This document shows positions 48,508 to 60,772 of a DNA stretch of 64,000 nucleotides, in pieces. The translations under genes were made by a program, and so were the position numbers. Where the stretch lies: positions 90,797 to 154,796 of the forward strand of contig NW_024882988.1 of assembly GCF_019059575.1 (NCBI RefSeq), read 5' to 3'. The notes under the pieces were generated by a model. That model had not been told where the DNA came from and did not search any database. It saw only the letters and a program-made list of their open reading frames with translations. The DNA is from Amphibalanus amphitrite (lineage: Eukaryota; Arthropoda; Thecostraca; Balanomorpha; Balanidae). Within the stretch, counting starts at the first letter, position 1. Each line of letters starts with the position of its first letter.

Positions 48508-50418
48508 TTTTGTGCCTTCAAAGGCTTAAGTTATCTGTGGTGTGATCGGAGTTAGGCTATATGGCCGTTTTTGTTGTATGTTTATGTGGAGATTGAATAT
48601 AACTGTGACCCTGTGCTTGTTTGTATACTTACGGTCAAACAGGGAACAGCACATTCACATAACATACTCACCTAGCACCTAACTCATAGCTGTACCCTGC
48701 AGGATCTGTACTTGTTCATGTCTCGAGCATTAATAAAGCACTAAAGTAGCTTAGTAATCATTTCCCACATTTTCTGAGCATCTAACATGACATACAGCAG
48801 TGCAGAGCAGCTTCAGAGAAGAAACACTTAAAATGCACAGACTCACACCAGCCACCCAATGAGCCAGTTCCTCAGTTGACTGTTTCCCTGGACACAGCTT
48901 GGCAATTTGAGCTAACTTTTGGCAAGGTGAAGGTTAGCAGGTAAGATTGAGTTAGGGTGAGTACCTACCTATAACTGGGTGCTACTGCCATGCAGGTCTT
49001 GGGTAGGCTGCAAATATGTGTGATGATTGAGGTTAGGTCAGCTGTCAGGTTAGTCAGGTTCAGGTATGCTCATTGCTCAGGTCACATTTTTATGGACATT
49101 TGGCAAATTAAAAAACTAACAATCTGATCTAAGCTAACCCGACTAAACATACACAACTACTGACTATAGGAACTGAGCACCTACCTAATTGTGCCTACAT
49201 CTCATACCATGTCAAAGTAGAGTTCCTTGGTGGAAGATTACCCTCAGTACTTTTTATCCCAGCCCTGTGAAGAAAACTAATGCTTCTAAGCTCGGAGTCA
49301 CTGCTGGCCATCCACAGGAAGAAATGCTGAAACTGAGAGCTTTGCCATTGTATATTGGACCAATAATGACTATCACGAATGACTATGAACACATAATATG
49401 ATCACATCGCTGCATGGATTGTCACATTGACAATTTTACGACAATCCTTTTTCAAGAAATACAGTGATGATGATTAACATCAAAATCAACATAAAGTGGA
49501 TTTAGTGATCCAAGCTTTCTCCTCCAGTAGCAATGGAATGATCACATGTTTCATTTGCCAGACACTGAGTACCTGATGCACATTACAATCTGCATAGCAT
49601 CTAAGCATAGTAAAACTGCCCAAGTCCATTCATTCTAGATTTTAACTTGATAGTTAGCACTAATTTATCTTGCTGTTGTAAGTTATTATTCAATATTCAT
49701 ACCAATACATCAATATGCGCTCATCAGTCAACATTTCTGGCATGATCCTGCTCAGCGTGCTCTTCAGTATTGCTCCAAGGTCTGCAATATTATAGCTTGT
49801 TTTTGGACAATAAGCTCTTTTAATTTTACCTTTTCTTGCTGAGTGATATATGAGCCCGATCAACTTGCGTTTATCAACCAAAATTTCATAACTTGTTCAA
49901 CTTGATATTTATATTGCTCAGTAGTCAGGACCTCTCTCTGTCAGCCTCCTGGATACTTCAGATTGTTTTCAGTCAACATGCTTCTTAAATATGATATAAG
50001 TCAATCTTAAGGGATTCAAAACATCCAACAAAACGACGTACAAGAGCAAGAAAACCACCAGATAAACTAAAAAATGGCCTTGGAACAGAGCCAAGTGGTG
50101 CTCCATTTGTTTGTTTACAATGATTGTAGTGCTGATGTATTTTTAGGACTCTGAACGTCGGCTTATAAAAAAATGAAACGTTTTTACAAAAGTTGTAAGG
50201 CAAGTAATATTTATCTGAAAGAACTAAAATATTCAAAAGCCAAACACTATGAAATACATGAATCGGTACGAAAAAGTAACCCAAAAATCCAGCCTAATTA
50301 CCGGCTCCTAAAACTGCAACACAATCAGCACTTTTCCCCGCAACTCGTTGTCCAGACGTAAATATGCAGAGCGCGCGGCCCGACGCACCACCACCGCACC
50401 ACAAAGTATGAGCAGAAG

Positions 50419-50640
50419 CCGCGCCCAAAGCCAGGGCCCCGGTAACGTGAGGTAGCCGAGTCGGGGCAGCGTGCGCTGACCCAAGCCGGGGCCGCGGCTT
50501 TGGGCGCGGTCTACCGCATCCCCGCGGGCAGCCCCGGGCTATCACATGACACCGGGAGGACGCGCGGCCCCGGCTTGGGTCAGCGCACGCTGCCCCGACT
50601 CGGCTACCTCACGTTACCGGGGCCCTGGCTTTGGGCGCGG
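50419..50640. repeat. Perfect 78-bp inverted repeat with 66-bp spacer
   Basis: 50419-50496 is the exact reverse complement of 50563-50640 over all 78 bases, in very GC-rich sequence. In addition GGCTTTGGGCGCGGTCTACC occurs as a direct repeat at the end of each arm. Identity of the arms implies recent origin or gene conversion. Confidence 0.92.
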
Positions 50641-50951
50641 TCTACCGCACCACCTAACAGGCGTGTTCGAAACCGCAGGAGATGATGGTGAACGGGTTTA
50701 TCGAAACTTGATTGGATGAGCCTATCGGTAATAGCGATTTCAGACGTGCATTTATTGTTCATAGTGGTGTGAAATGTGGTTGGGGTACGACCGACAACCC
50801 GTCGGGGCGAATTTCGCACTGGGGTACTCAAAATTTGAAAAATTTAAGACGTTTCCATGAGTTTTGAAGGTATGGATAAGTTCTAAAAATCCGGTTCTCC
50901 TTATCTGGGCCATTAACTCCATACGGTCCAGGAAAGCTGGCACACTACCTT

Positions 50952-51255
50952 TAAATGCCCAAATTAGAAGAGTTAGACATTTTGTTTTTCTTACAGACAA
51001 TGACAATAAAAAAACAATGCAATAAGACCAGACGTTTCGACAACAAAGTGCCTTCGTCAGTGGAAAACAAGATATAGGCTTTACATCGATAAAAAATATA
51101 GATTTTTTAAAAATATTTTTATCTTCTATATTTTTTATCGATGTAAAGCCTATATCTTGTTTTCCGTTGACGAAAGCACTTTGTTGTCGAAACGTCTGGT
51201 CTTATTACATTGTTTTTGTATTGTTATAGTCTGTGAGAAAAACTAAATGCCCAAA
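50952..51255. mobile_element. Foldback element flanked by a 12-bp direct repeat
   Basis: From GTTTTTCTTACAGACA at 50984 to a near-complement ending at 51243, the sequence folds on itself over about 110 bases per arm around an A/T-rich centre. TAAATGCCCAAA is repeated exactly at 50952-50963 and 51244-51255. It directly follows the right end of the 47246-50954 element. Confidence 0.75.
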
Positions 51256-52928
51256 GCTGAGTTATAAGAATGATGCTCAATCCCCATTTCCCCTCCAACA
51301 GGGCGCGAGAGTCTAGGCATTCCTGTGGCCTGTGGGGCACAGGCTAACAATGACTATCTCATAAGCATTGTGGCCATGAACATCTACTGCCATTCTTTAA
51401 CACCGATTTCGCTGCGCTGAGCGGTGGCCGTCTCGTTTGTTGGATTCTACAGCTGGCTGGCGGAAAGCGTTACCGGCCACCCGTCCACCGCCCGCGGGCC
51501 GGACCGAGCGGTCCCGCTGACCCTACCTGACCTGAGCCCGGCGCGATATGGGACGGGCAGACGGGGGTTCGGCTCAGCGAAGGCAGCGCCCACTGGTGCT
51601 GGGGACTTTTTTAATAGACCTACTGTATACCCTGTATACTGTGTACCCTGTATACTCCACATACTGTCGCCCGTGAATAACGTATACTATATATACTTCT
51701 ACTAATCAAAAATTTAACTTCTTGATGAATTGTGCTTTCACGCAGGTGCTCATCATGGATCCAGTATATTCAGTGCATTCATTATATGTAGGTCCTTCAG
51801 GCTTGGCAGTGGTCATGGAGTGCTCTGCACTCTGCAGAAGCATTTCGTTGAATTTCATATCGTGTCTGATCGTAGGTCAAGTTACCTGTCGTTTATAAAA
51901 AGAGAAAATAAGCCGATATCGACGACCAAAATTACTGGGACCTTCTGTCATACGAGTACAGCTAATTTGACCGTTCCATTGCTTGTTAGATGTTCCATAA
52001 CCGCCCCGGTTACACTTTGCCGATGAAAAAGTAACTACCAACAGATAATTCAGACTTCTTTGCGCTCTCGACAGCGTGCAGACTGCAGAGTTAACTCGAC
52101 AGTTATGTGCAGAGTAAGTGTCCGGTGGTTTGGTGTAAGGTAATGTCAGTGCCCAGTGGCCCTGTTCCACAAGACAACTCTCGTTCATCTGCAAATGCGT
52201 GACTTCAAGCGGCGATGAGTGAAATACCTCTAGGCATGCTTAAACGATAAAGATTGATAGAAAAGAATCACATGGCATTTGCGCAAACTATTTAATCTAC
52301 GCTACACCGTTTAAATTTTTGGTGACGTTCGGCTTATAACAAGTGAAAGAAAATGAGCCAATTAGTTTGAAGCCGTCCTAGCATCGTCATTGAATGTCAT
52401 GCATGTTTTGCATTGTTTCAGTTTCCCAGTAATGCATTTTTATGATAATTTGACGGTATGATGAGGTGTGGTCATTGTGCAGCTCCCTTGAGGAATGTCG
52501 AACTGTCATTTCGCTTCATCTCAGGAGAGTCTCTTTGCTTCATACGCCATTAGCAGCAGGCTCTTTTCGCACATAAAATGCCTGTAATTTATATACACGC
52601 ATAAAATGAGAAAACTGTCGAGACGGTTGCCCAATTTCAGCGATCCTGAATATCTGCGCCATTGTTAAAAAGTCGACTAATTGGCCGGAGTTCGGTACAT
52701 TTCATCCTTTTTAGATGTCTCCAATAAAAATTAGATACCTAAGCATTTACTATGTAGGTATCTGTAGATTTAGGTACTTGGTTAAAGTCAGAGACATGGT
52801 GTCAGCGTCAGTTGATGTCCCTGCAGCCCTGCACTCTAGCCCGGCTCCTGACCTGGAGCCACCAGATTGTCGGCCACTACCAGCCGCAGTGTCGTGTCTT
52901 TTATTGTTCGTAGTTGTGAATAACGTCC

Positions 52929-52960
52929 TATAAGTACACTTGTCTGTCGCCGCCCAGTAT
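52929..52960 (+). promoter_or_regulatory. Alternative TATA + Inr promoter next to the chitin-binding protein gene
   Basis: TATAAG at 52929-52934 lies 27 bases before the A of CCAGTA (52956), which resembles an initiator. It would give a 34-base 5' UTR and need no upstream exon. It competes with the 42483 TATA and acceptor reading, because TTTTTCCAG immediately precedes the ATG. Confidence 0.35.
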
Positions 52961-52989
52961 CGGGACTAAGTAGTGCCTCCTTTTTCCAG

Positions 52990-53084
52990 ATGCGCTGGTC
53001 GCTAGCGCTGCTGGCCACCCTGGTGGCTAGCTCGCTGGCTCAGGTAGACTACGCTCCCGGCGCGGGGCCGCTGCAAGATCAACC

Positions 53085-53132
<48 letters not shown>

Positions 53133-56100
53133 GCGACAGCTGCCTCGGCAGTCGTTCCAGGCGGCTCAGCGGCCGCTCCAGTCTCCCGACTTCGCTCCCA
53201 GCGCGCCAAGTGACGGCTTCCAGCCTCGCCAGCAGGCCGACTTCCAGCAGCCTGGACCGCAGCGCGGGCAGCATCCCGACTTCCAGCAGCCCGGCTTCCG
53301 GCCCTCGCCTCGCGACTTCGCTCCGGAGGAGGTGGCGGACGCCCGGTCACCGCTGGAGCGTCAGCAATTGCAGGCCACTCAGAACAGCCCGCGGTTCCAG
53401 CAGCGACCTCCGGCACAGTTCGCCGAGGGCAGACTCGGCCGGCTCTCCGGCGCCGACCAGTTCAGGGGGCAGCAGGACGCGCCCCGCGACCAGTTCGTGG
53501 ACCCGCGCGACCAGTTCCGTGGTCCGCCGCCGGGCCGACGCCAGTTCGACGGTCCCAGGGACCAGTTCAGTGATCCCCGGGACCAGTTCGACGGTCCCAG
53601 GGAGCAGTTCGGAGGGCCCAGGGATCAGTTCAGTGATCCCAGGGACCAGTTTGGCGACCCCCGGGACCAGTTCGGCGGTCAGCAGAAGGCTCCTGTCCAG
53701 CAGCAGCAGCAGCGGGCCCCGCAGCCGGCACCAGCTCGGCCAGACAGATCCAAGAGCCGCTTCAAGTCGATCGCCTACGATGAATCCGACGGAGAGGGCT
53801 CGGTAAGTCAACCGAACAACAGAACCTTTAGACTTTCACTCTTACATCCTACGAGTTCCCAACTACTCATCCATTTGGGACGGTCTCTAAATTACTTTTG
53901 CAGCATTCGCATTATTCGGCATCTAGCTAGCTAGGCCCATCTTGAGATCATGTCCCCTGATGATGACTTGAATTTGAACCTGGCAGCAATCTGAGAGCAG
54001 CTTATTTCATCTGAAACATGACCATTGTGTTAATGCGAAGTGATATAAAAAAGGCTTAATGCTATGCATCAGGTTCATCACCGTTAGTTAGCGAGAGCAT
54101 GTGTCCCCATTCGCTTGGGTCTCACACTCCATGCTACTGATAAGAAGTGATAATTTTAGGCGTGACCAACTTCGGGATATTTGGCGCTTGCAAAAAGGAT
54201 TGCAAACATTCCCCAATGCTCCACAGTGGATTATCATAAAACGCCAGGTATGTCTCAGCAGTCGTGGGATAATTTCCCAGCTAAACTGGGACAGCTATCT
54301 GTTCCAAAATCTAATTCTGCTTTTGCGTGGTAGACGTATGATAAGACCACCTCGTTTCGTAGCGTGCAAGTCCGGGTGCGCTGCGGGCCCGAGTGACTCC
54401 CTCGCTGGCCTTTTTGCGGGCGCGTTCGCCGACAGTCACGACCTATGCCGGATGCCACGCCCTTGCAAGCAGGTACTGGCACATGCAGACACCGTCCGGA
54501 CGTGAAAAACGATAGCGATCTTGCCGGTCATGCGACATTCAGCAGGTCTCAGTCAGGAGGCTTGTTAGCGAAATCCACGATAGCATGGCTGAAAGTGTCG
54601 AAATTCTGTTTTAGCCTCTGTCGCTTGCAGTATCATGCACGCGGTTTCGCCATGACACCTTTATGAGAAAACGCATGCAACTCTTCAGACGTGCGTTAGT
54701 TATTCAAAGTAGACATACGAGCACAAAACAGTAATTTACAGCACTTATTTTAGATCTTTTGCCATGCTTAACCGTTTATTTTCCTTGCGTTGGACCCTGT
54801 CAGCTTCCTTCTCAGCAGTATTGCAGCCCCATTGTTGTTGTTTGTTTGCACTGAGTCAATCACAGGGAGGTGAGCTAAGTCAAGTGTCATGGCTGAGAGT
54901 CCGACCTTATCACCCCAGGCCACCACCGTGGCACGCATTGAATCTGACCTTCACCCGAGCCGGCGGCGCCAGATGTGTTTGAATAGGAGCCGCAGCAGCC
55001 GTGACGAAAGACGCAGACAATGCCAGCTTTTTGCTCGGTCGGATGGTTGCAGGATAGGTGTAGACTACACGTGAGGTATATGTGCCGTGTGTGCATTATT
55101 GAATTCTTTGTTATCGGGAATATCATTGCATAGAAAATGTCGTATTCAAAGTTGAACTGAAAGTCCCCGCACTGTCGTCCACTCTTCTATTCGGCGCCTT
55201 GTTATAAAGCAGTGTGACGGGTGACTCCGCGCAGTGCCGACCCCGGAACTGTCTGAACCGGAGCACGGACAGCTCAACAATGGGGCGCCGCTATGCCACG
55301 GCGTTCGCTATGCATTCGTCACGGCAATGTGCACTACATAGGTATGCGTTTTTATGTGTCAGACCAAAGTTCAGCTTTACTTCCTGATTCCTCTTTAGTC
55401 GGTTTGTTCTTAGAGCGTTTTTAGCTGTTCATCAATGAACAATGCTTTGTAGAGCCTCTTATGCTGCTCATTTTACGAGCGAAAATGAAGCTGATATATG
55501 TTTGTAGAAAGAAAGCTGAAGAAGTGTTCAAAACAGATATTTATATGTGACCGCACAGGCATGTGCATTGTGCATTGTGCACTGTGCAGTGTGCTTCGTA
55601 CATTGTAGAACCAACTTCGCATAAAACAGTAACGATGATATTGAACTCATTAATACATAGATGAAATAGTATTCCGGACCAGGTCTGCGTCGCCCGCTGT
55701 CGTATGCAGTCTCCGTTCCGCTGTGGAGACGCGCGAGCAGTCAGTAGTGGCGGCGCCGACAGTGGCAGTGAAATTAGCGTGTCCCGTCGAGCGTTAGATG
55801 CGGCCCCATCCCCGCCCTCCGGTGCACTGGAGGGTGGTGTGAAACTCGGGGTCGCTCCAGTTACCCACGAGTCACCTCTGCGATTACTGAAGAGCCTCTG
55901 CGTGTTACACGAACAAGCTTTGAACCGAGGCGTCACCGTTAGGTCGAAGGCTGAATACACAGACGTTACGTTGGCGTATATCCTACGTATTTTATAAACA
56001 TGTCAGTTAGGCTTACTGAGCTTGGTCATAGAACTGACTGTAAAAACCACCATGGCATCAACTAGGTACTCATCTGACTAATATGATGTTAATCAGACAT

Positions 56101-58204
56101 TTTACCTATGGGAAGATATTTTTATTGTTGTGGGATCGGATCGTTTTCTACAACCCTAACGGGCGATATTATTCTTGGTTTGTTTCAGTTTGACTACAAT
56201 GACGAGGAGGGACAGCAGGACGCCAGTCCGGACCGACTGTCTGAGCTCCTGGCCATCTCCAAGTTCAAGTGCGACCCGAGCGCCACAGGCTACTACGCCG
56301 ACGACACGGTCGACTGCGCCGTCTTCCACTACTGCGCTGCCGGCGTGAAGCACTCCTGGGTCTGTCCCGACGGACAGAGCTTCCATCAGATCAACCTCAT
56401 CTGCCAGCCCACTGGCGAGGGCAACATCTGCAAGCGCTCAAACGAATTTCACTTCGTCAACGACTTCCTCTACAAACAGGTCAACAACGACTCGTCAAAC
56501 CCGGAGTACGCGAAACGCTTCAGCCTGGACCCCCTGTCGCCCAGTGGGTTTGATGCTGATCCCAACAGTATCGACCAGTTCGGCGCTGGGCCGAGGCAGG
56601 GCAGGCCGCAGGCCGGTCTGCAGCAGAGCGGAAGTGAGCGGCAGCGGCAGCGGGCTCCTCAGCGCGGTCGGCAGCGAGTCCGGCGGCCACAGCCCGATCA
56701 AGGAGTCGTGAGGCAGCAGGCTAGCGTCCCAGACTTTGACGAGCCGAGTGCATCCAGACCGGGCATCCCAAAGCAGCAGATCACATCGCCAGACTTCCAA
56801 CAACGTAAACAGGGCAGACCGAACTTCGGAGGACCCAGTGGACCGAGTTTCGGAGGACCTGCGCCACCCAGTGGACCGAGTTTCGGAGGGCCCGCGCCAC
56901 CTAGTGGACCGGGCTTTGGAGGACCCGCGCCGACCGGTTTCGGAGGACCCCGAGGTATTCCGCAAGGGTTCCCCGAGGCTCAAGGTATTCCTCCCGAGTT
57001 CGATGGCCCTCGCGGAGGCAAACAGGGAATCAACAGCGGCCCAACTGGGGGACTGGACAGCAGAGGACCGCAGCGAGGAGGACCTAATCAGTTCCGAGGA
57101 CCTCCGCCGGCCGGATTTGGTCCACCTCAGATTCAGAGACCTCCCGCCCCTGGTCCTTCCCAACTAGGGGGACCGCAGGGCTTCGGCGCACCGGTCGGCC
57201 TGCAGAATCTTGATCAGCTGCGTGATGGACGCCACTCCTTCGCTCAGCAGCGCGAAGGGCAGCTAGGAGGTGGAGGTCCCGGTCAGGACCAGCAACTTTT
57301 GGATAGGCCTCGCTCCAAAGCCAGCACTAAGTCTGGGGACTCACGCCAAGAGAATGGAGACGTTGACGCCCAGTTTCAGCGTGCTCAGCAGCAACCAGGA
57401 GGCAGGCCTGATGTTCAAAACAAGTTCAGACCAGGAAACAGAGGACCAGGTGGCTTTCAGCCTGGATTTCGAGGTCTGAGAGGCCCCGGCGGACGTGGTC
57501 CCAATGGTCCTGGACCACAGGGAATCCCGCCGCTAGGATTCGGCCCGGGACGACCGCAGAACGCTTTCGGGCCCAGTGGACCAAGCGGACCAGGCGGACC
57601 CCGTGGAGGAACATTTGGAGGACCCAACGGGTTTGTGGGGCCTCAAGGCGGTCCCTCAGGCGGCTTTATCGACCCTGAGCGTCTAACGCAGCAGGGCCCA
57701 CTCCCTCGCGGTGCACCCCTCGGTTTTGGTGGTCCGGGAGTTCCTCCGGGCGTCGGTTTGCCTCCGGGCGCATTTCTAGGCCCGCAGGGTGGATCTCCCG
57801 CCGATATCGGATTTGCCGGCATCCCGTCGTCTGGCTTCGGTGGTCCGGGCGCCCGCCAGCTGCGTGGAATAGCTCAGAGCAGCGCTCCGGCGCGGTTCAG
57901 AGGTCGCGGCGGCGGCTCCGCTCAGCTCCAGGGCAGGCCTCCCCGCTCGAGCAGCGCCAGCGCTCGCTCGGAGCGCGGAGAGACGGCCGCCCGCGGCGTT
58001 CAGTACATTGACGCCTCTCAGCTGCGGCGCGGACGGGCGCGGCGGCCGGAGCCGTCCGGTGTCCGGCCCCAGCGCTTCCAGTCGCCCCAGGGGCCGCCCA
58101 ACGAAGCGGCGGCGACGTCCGATCGTACACAGCCCGGCAATCCGTTCCCGGTAAACGACATCAAACCGCAGCTCCGCTTCACTGGCGAGCCACCCCAGTT
58201 CTGA
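52990..58204 (+). CDS. Secreted chitin-binding protein with one CBM14 domain (CPAP1-like), exons 52990-53802 and 56189-58204
   Basis: The two exons join in phase 0 (donor GTAAGT at 53803, acceptor TGTTTCAG ending 56188) to give 942 residues. Residues 1-18 are a signal peptide (MRWSLALLATLVASSLAQ). A pure CAG run codes Gln 33-47. Residues 165-229 repeat a seven-residue P-R-D-Q-F-x-G/D unit about nine times. The peritrophin-A (CBM14) domain has six Cys at 299, 314, 320, 330, 343 and 352, spacing CX14CX5CX9CX12CX8C, with the aromatic residues typical of chitin binding (GYY, FHYC, W). After it comes Gln/Arg-rich, then Gly/Pro-rich collagen-like sequence with repeated SGPSFGGPAPP units. A single CBM14 with long low-complexity arms fits CPAP1-type cuticle proteins, which bind chitin in exoskeleton or lining cuticle. 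The arms are unusually long and rich in Gln and Gly-Pro. Confidence 0.9.
53803..56188 (+). other. Intron of the chitin-binding protein gene
   Basis: A 2386-base intron. I see no repeat element, RNA or nested exon with splice sites. A moderately GC-rich patch at 55690-55860 has only a short unsupported frame. Confidence 0.65.
56270..56431 (+). other. CBM14 (peritrophin-A) chitin-binding domain, first to sixth Cys
   Basis: Codes for the six-Cys core from FKCDPSATGYYADD to GNICK. All six disulfide Cys are present. The motif CAVFHYCAAGVKHSWVCPDG is typical of the CBM14 centre. Confidence 0.92.
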
Positions 58205-58966
58205 GCACACAATGGAGCCGGTCCGCGGCGACACCGGATGCCGATGTCGTCGGGACATTAACAGCTGACGAGATCGGCAGCTGTTTTAGTGGTTGTCTCA
58301 TCTGTCCTTGCTGACTCCCTACTCCGGAGCCCACACAGCTACGTGGTCTGGATGGGTGGTTCCGCAGCGCTGGGGAGATTTGACAATGGCTATGTGACTG
58401 CATGTAGTTAGTTACTGATACGGTCGGTGACAGGTGCCAGGTGACAGGTGACTGCGCCTAAGCTGCGCAGCGTCACGACCGGCGGGCTCGTGACGCGTCA
58501 CGGCAGGCCGCTGCGGACGCCAAGGCCGGGCCGCGTCACGCATACGGCTCAGGCTGCATTAAGTTCCGTGACGGCAGTTCAGACCGGTAGAAGAGGTCAG
58601 CGCGGAGGTCATGGCGAGTCAGACCAGGCTGATTGTTTTCACATTAGTGAATGCGTTGCTTGTATTTTTTATATACCTGTGATGGATGTTTGGCATGGTG
58701 TCGCTTTAGCGTCGCAGCTATGTAACTACTTCCGTTATCGTGCTAAATGTTTCAAAAAGAAGTAAGAGAGCGCGAATGTAATTTCTTCATTTCTGAGGAC
58801 TTGTCACATGCGCTTAATTAGATTTCAAGGTCTCGGCAGCTATAAGGGCAAAGTCTTCAAGAACTTGAATATTCAAGTTATTTGTGAGATATTGGACTAT
58901 GTAGGCATTTGCAATTGCATTTGCAATTGATCCGACAATGGTAAACCCGTCATGTCTATTTTGTGT

Positions 58967-58972
58967 AATAAA
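58967..58972 (+). terminator. Polyadenylation signal AATAAA of the chitin-binding protein gene
   Basis: AATAAA at 58967 is followed by another at 58993. These imply a 3' UTR of about 780 bases. Confidence 0.5.
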
Positions 58973-59157
58973 AGGTGAATTGGCTTTTCAATAATAAATG
59001 AAGGTGACATCGACATTTATTGGACGAACTCTTTACGAATAATTATAGAGTACCTAATTTATGTTGACTAGGATGAAAAAATAAAGGGCTGGAGGCGTCT
59101 ATGTTACATTGCAAAATGATCGCACAGAATTAAAGAAATGCAATCATGCATCGTTTG

Positions 59158-59459
<302 letters not shown>

Positions 59460-59583
59460 TCAACGACTGGTCCCCGAGTGATGACTATCCTCACGCAAGA
59501 TACGATGAATGGAGCTAGCAATTAAGCCCAAAAAAAGATATCGAAAATAATACAAAACACTTCTTTTGAAGGAGATGAATTGA

Positions 59584-59814
59584 ATGGCTTTGGAGGCTCA
59601 CGAAATGTGTTTTAGATATGACGCGTCACACAAACTGACGCATAAAGACTGTGTTCAAAAGTGTGACCGCGAGCACTTGTTGACGAATGAAAAGCGTAGG
59701 TACTGCCCGGTCGCCATAGCAACTAGTAAGCGTCACAAATTTCGAACACTATCCGAGTGCGCCAAGTTCGACTACATCGAGGACGATGGAATATGGATGA
59801 TGGCTGCCAGCTGA
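59584..59814 (+). CDS. Doubtful small ORF, 76 residues, Cys-containing
   Basis: A single-exon frame with an in-frame TGA just before its ATG and AATAAA 19 bases after its stop. It has five Cys (MCFRYD, HKDCVQKCD, RRYCPVA, SECAKFD) and ends DGIWMMAAS. The C-PVA...HKFRTLSECAKF order faintly recalls Kazal-like domains, but no signal peptide is present and a Cys would be missing. It could be a decayed or terminal exon, or chance. Confidence 0.2.
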   Translation: MALEAHEMCFRYDASHKLTHKDCVQKCDREHLLTNEKRRYCPVAIATSKRHKFRTLSECAKFDYIEDDGIWMMAAS

Positions 59815-60766
59815 TTAATCTAATGAAACGCGAATAAATTCAACTTTTGTTTGAGATTGCGAGTAAATATGTGTTTGTTCATTTCAAATATCATTGAATT
59901 AGTTTTTGTAAATAAATTAACTACAAACGCCTCTGCGCAAAGTGTTTCAAAGAATAAATCAAGGTTTATGAAAACGTGAGGAGGGTTGGGAAAAGCAGGA
60001 AAAAGGGTCACGTGACTGGTGTCCCAATCTTATCTGTAAGAATCTTGGCCCCACCAACATTGGCTGATTTGTAGGATTTTGTTATAAATCTTTTTTCTTT
60101 TTTATAATTCTTTAATAATTTTTTTCGTATTGCAATTGCGGAGCTTAATGTCTTTGTAATGTAAAATGTTACCTCTGTGATGAAAAGAATTGATTCAGTG
60201 TAGCATTGCCATTGTATTTATCTTAATAATCGGACATTGTAGGTTTGACGACTTTTTGCCCCACCAACTTCCCTGGAGAAGCTCCACCAACACGCCCACC
60301 AAATCAAAACCGCTGACCTCACCCCTCGAAAAGTTGATACGACAAATGAGTGCACGCGTCCAACGCCTGTAGCGAAAAGTTCGCCTCCGTAGCCCTTACC
60401 GTTTCCAAGCAATAGTCTGTTTTAGCCGTTTCCAATGTTCACCTTATGGTGCACGTGAGCACGCGCCAAGGGCGCACCCCAAGCTGCATCATGCTCAAAA
60501 TCTAATACGAGCTATGTTGACACACCCTGAAATATTGATCACCGTAGGTCAACGGACGCCGCCGCAATAAGCGCTACAAAAGTGTTACAATTCAATTTTA
60601 CATAGAGACTAGAGTCATAGAGCCGCTTACAAATTTAAATTTGTGTACGGCAACCTTCAAAACGACAAATTCTCAGCGAATGCACTGGGCGGTGTATACT
60701 AATGTCCAGTTAAAACAGCTGCTCCTAATTCTTGTCATGCGTCGGATCTATTTTAAACATGCTGCA

Positions 60767-60772
60767 TTTATT
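60767..60772 (-). terminator. Polyadenylation signal of the minus-strand gene
   Basis: TTTATT on the plus strand reads AATAAA on the minus strand, 190 bases after the stop codon. Confidence 0.55.

Larger units (their letters stand above)
47246..50954. mobile_element. 3.7 kb TTAA-flanked element with TTAAAGGTAGTGTGCCA ends
   Basis: TTAAAGGTAGTGTGCCA at 47246 is matched by its exact complement ending at 50954, both with TTAA outermost. The terminus resembles those of the elements at 18766 and 24058. The interior holds the 48211 duplication and the 50419 palindrome but no transposase-like frame. Confidence 0.65.
42630..52928. other. Repeat-rich region, possibly the 5' intron of the chitin-binding protein gene
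   Basis: The region contains a TTAA-flanked 2.7 kb element (43881-46580), a 3.7 kb TTAAAGG-ended element (47246-50954), a 145-bp tandem duplication, a 78-bp perfect inverted repeat and a foldback (50952-51255). A GC-rich patch at 51420-51600 has no supported exon. No protein gene was recognised on either strand. Confidence 0.6.

Noticed and set aside
56495..58258. Minus-strand frames opposite the Gly/Pro region of the chitin-binding protein
   Set aside because: Antisense shadows; no splice sites, signal peptide or domain.
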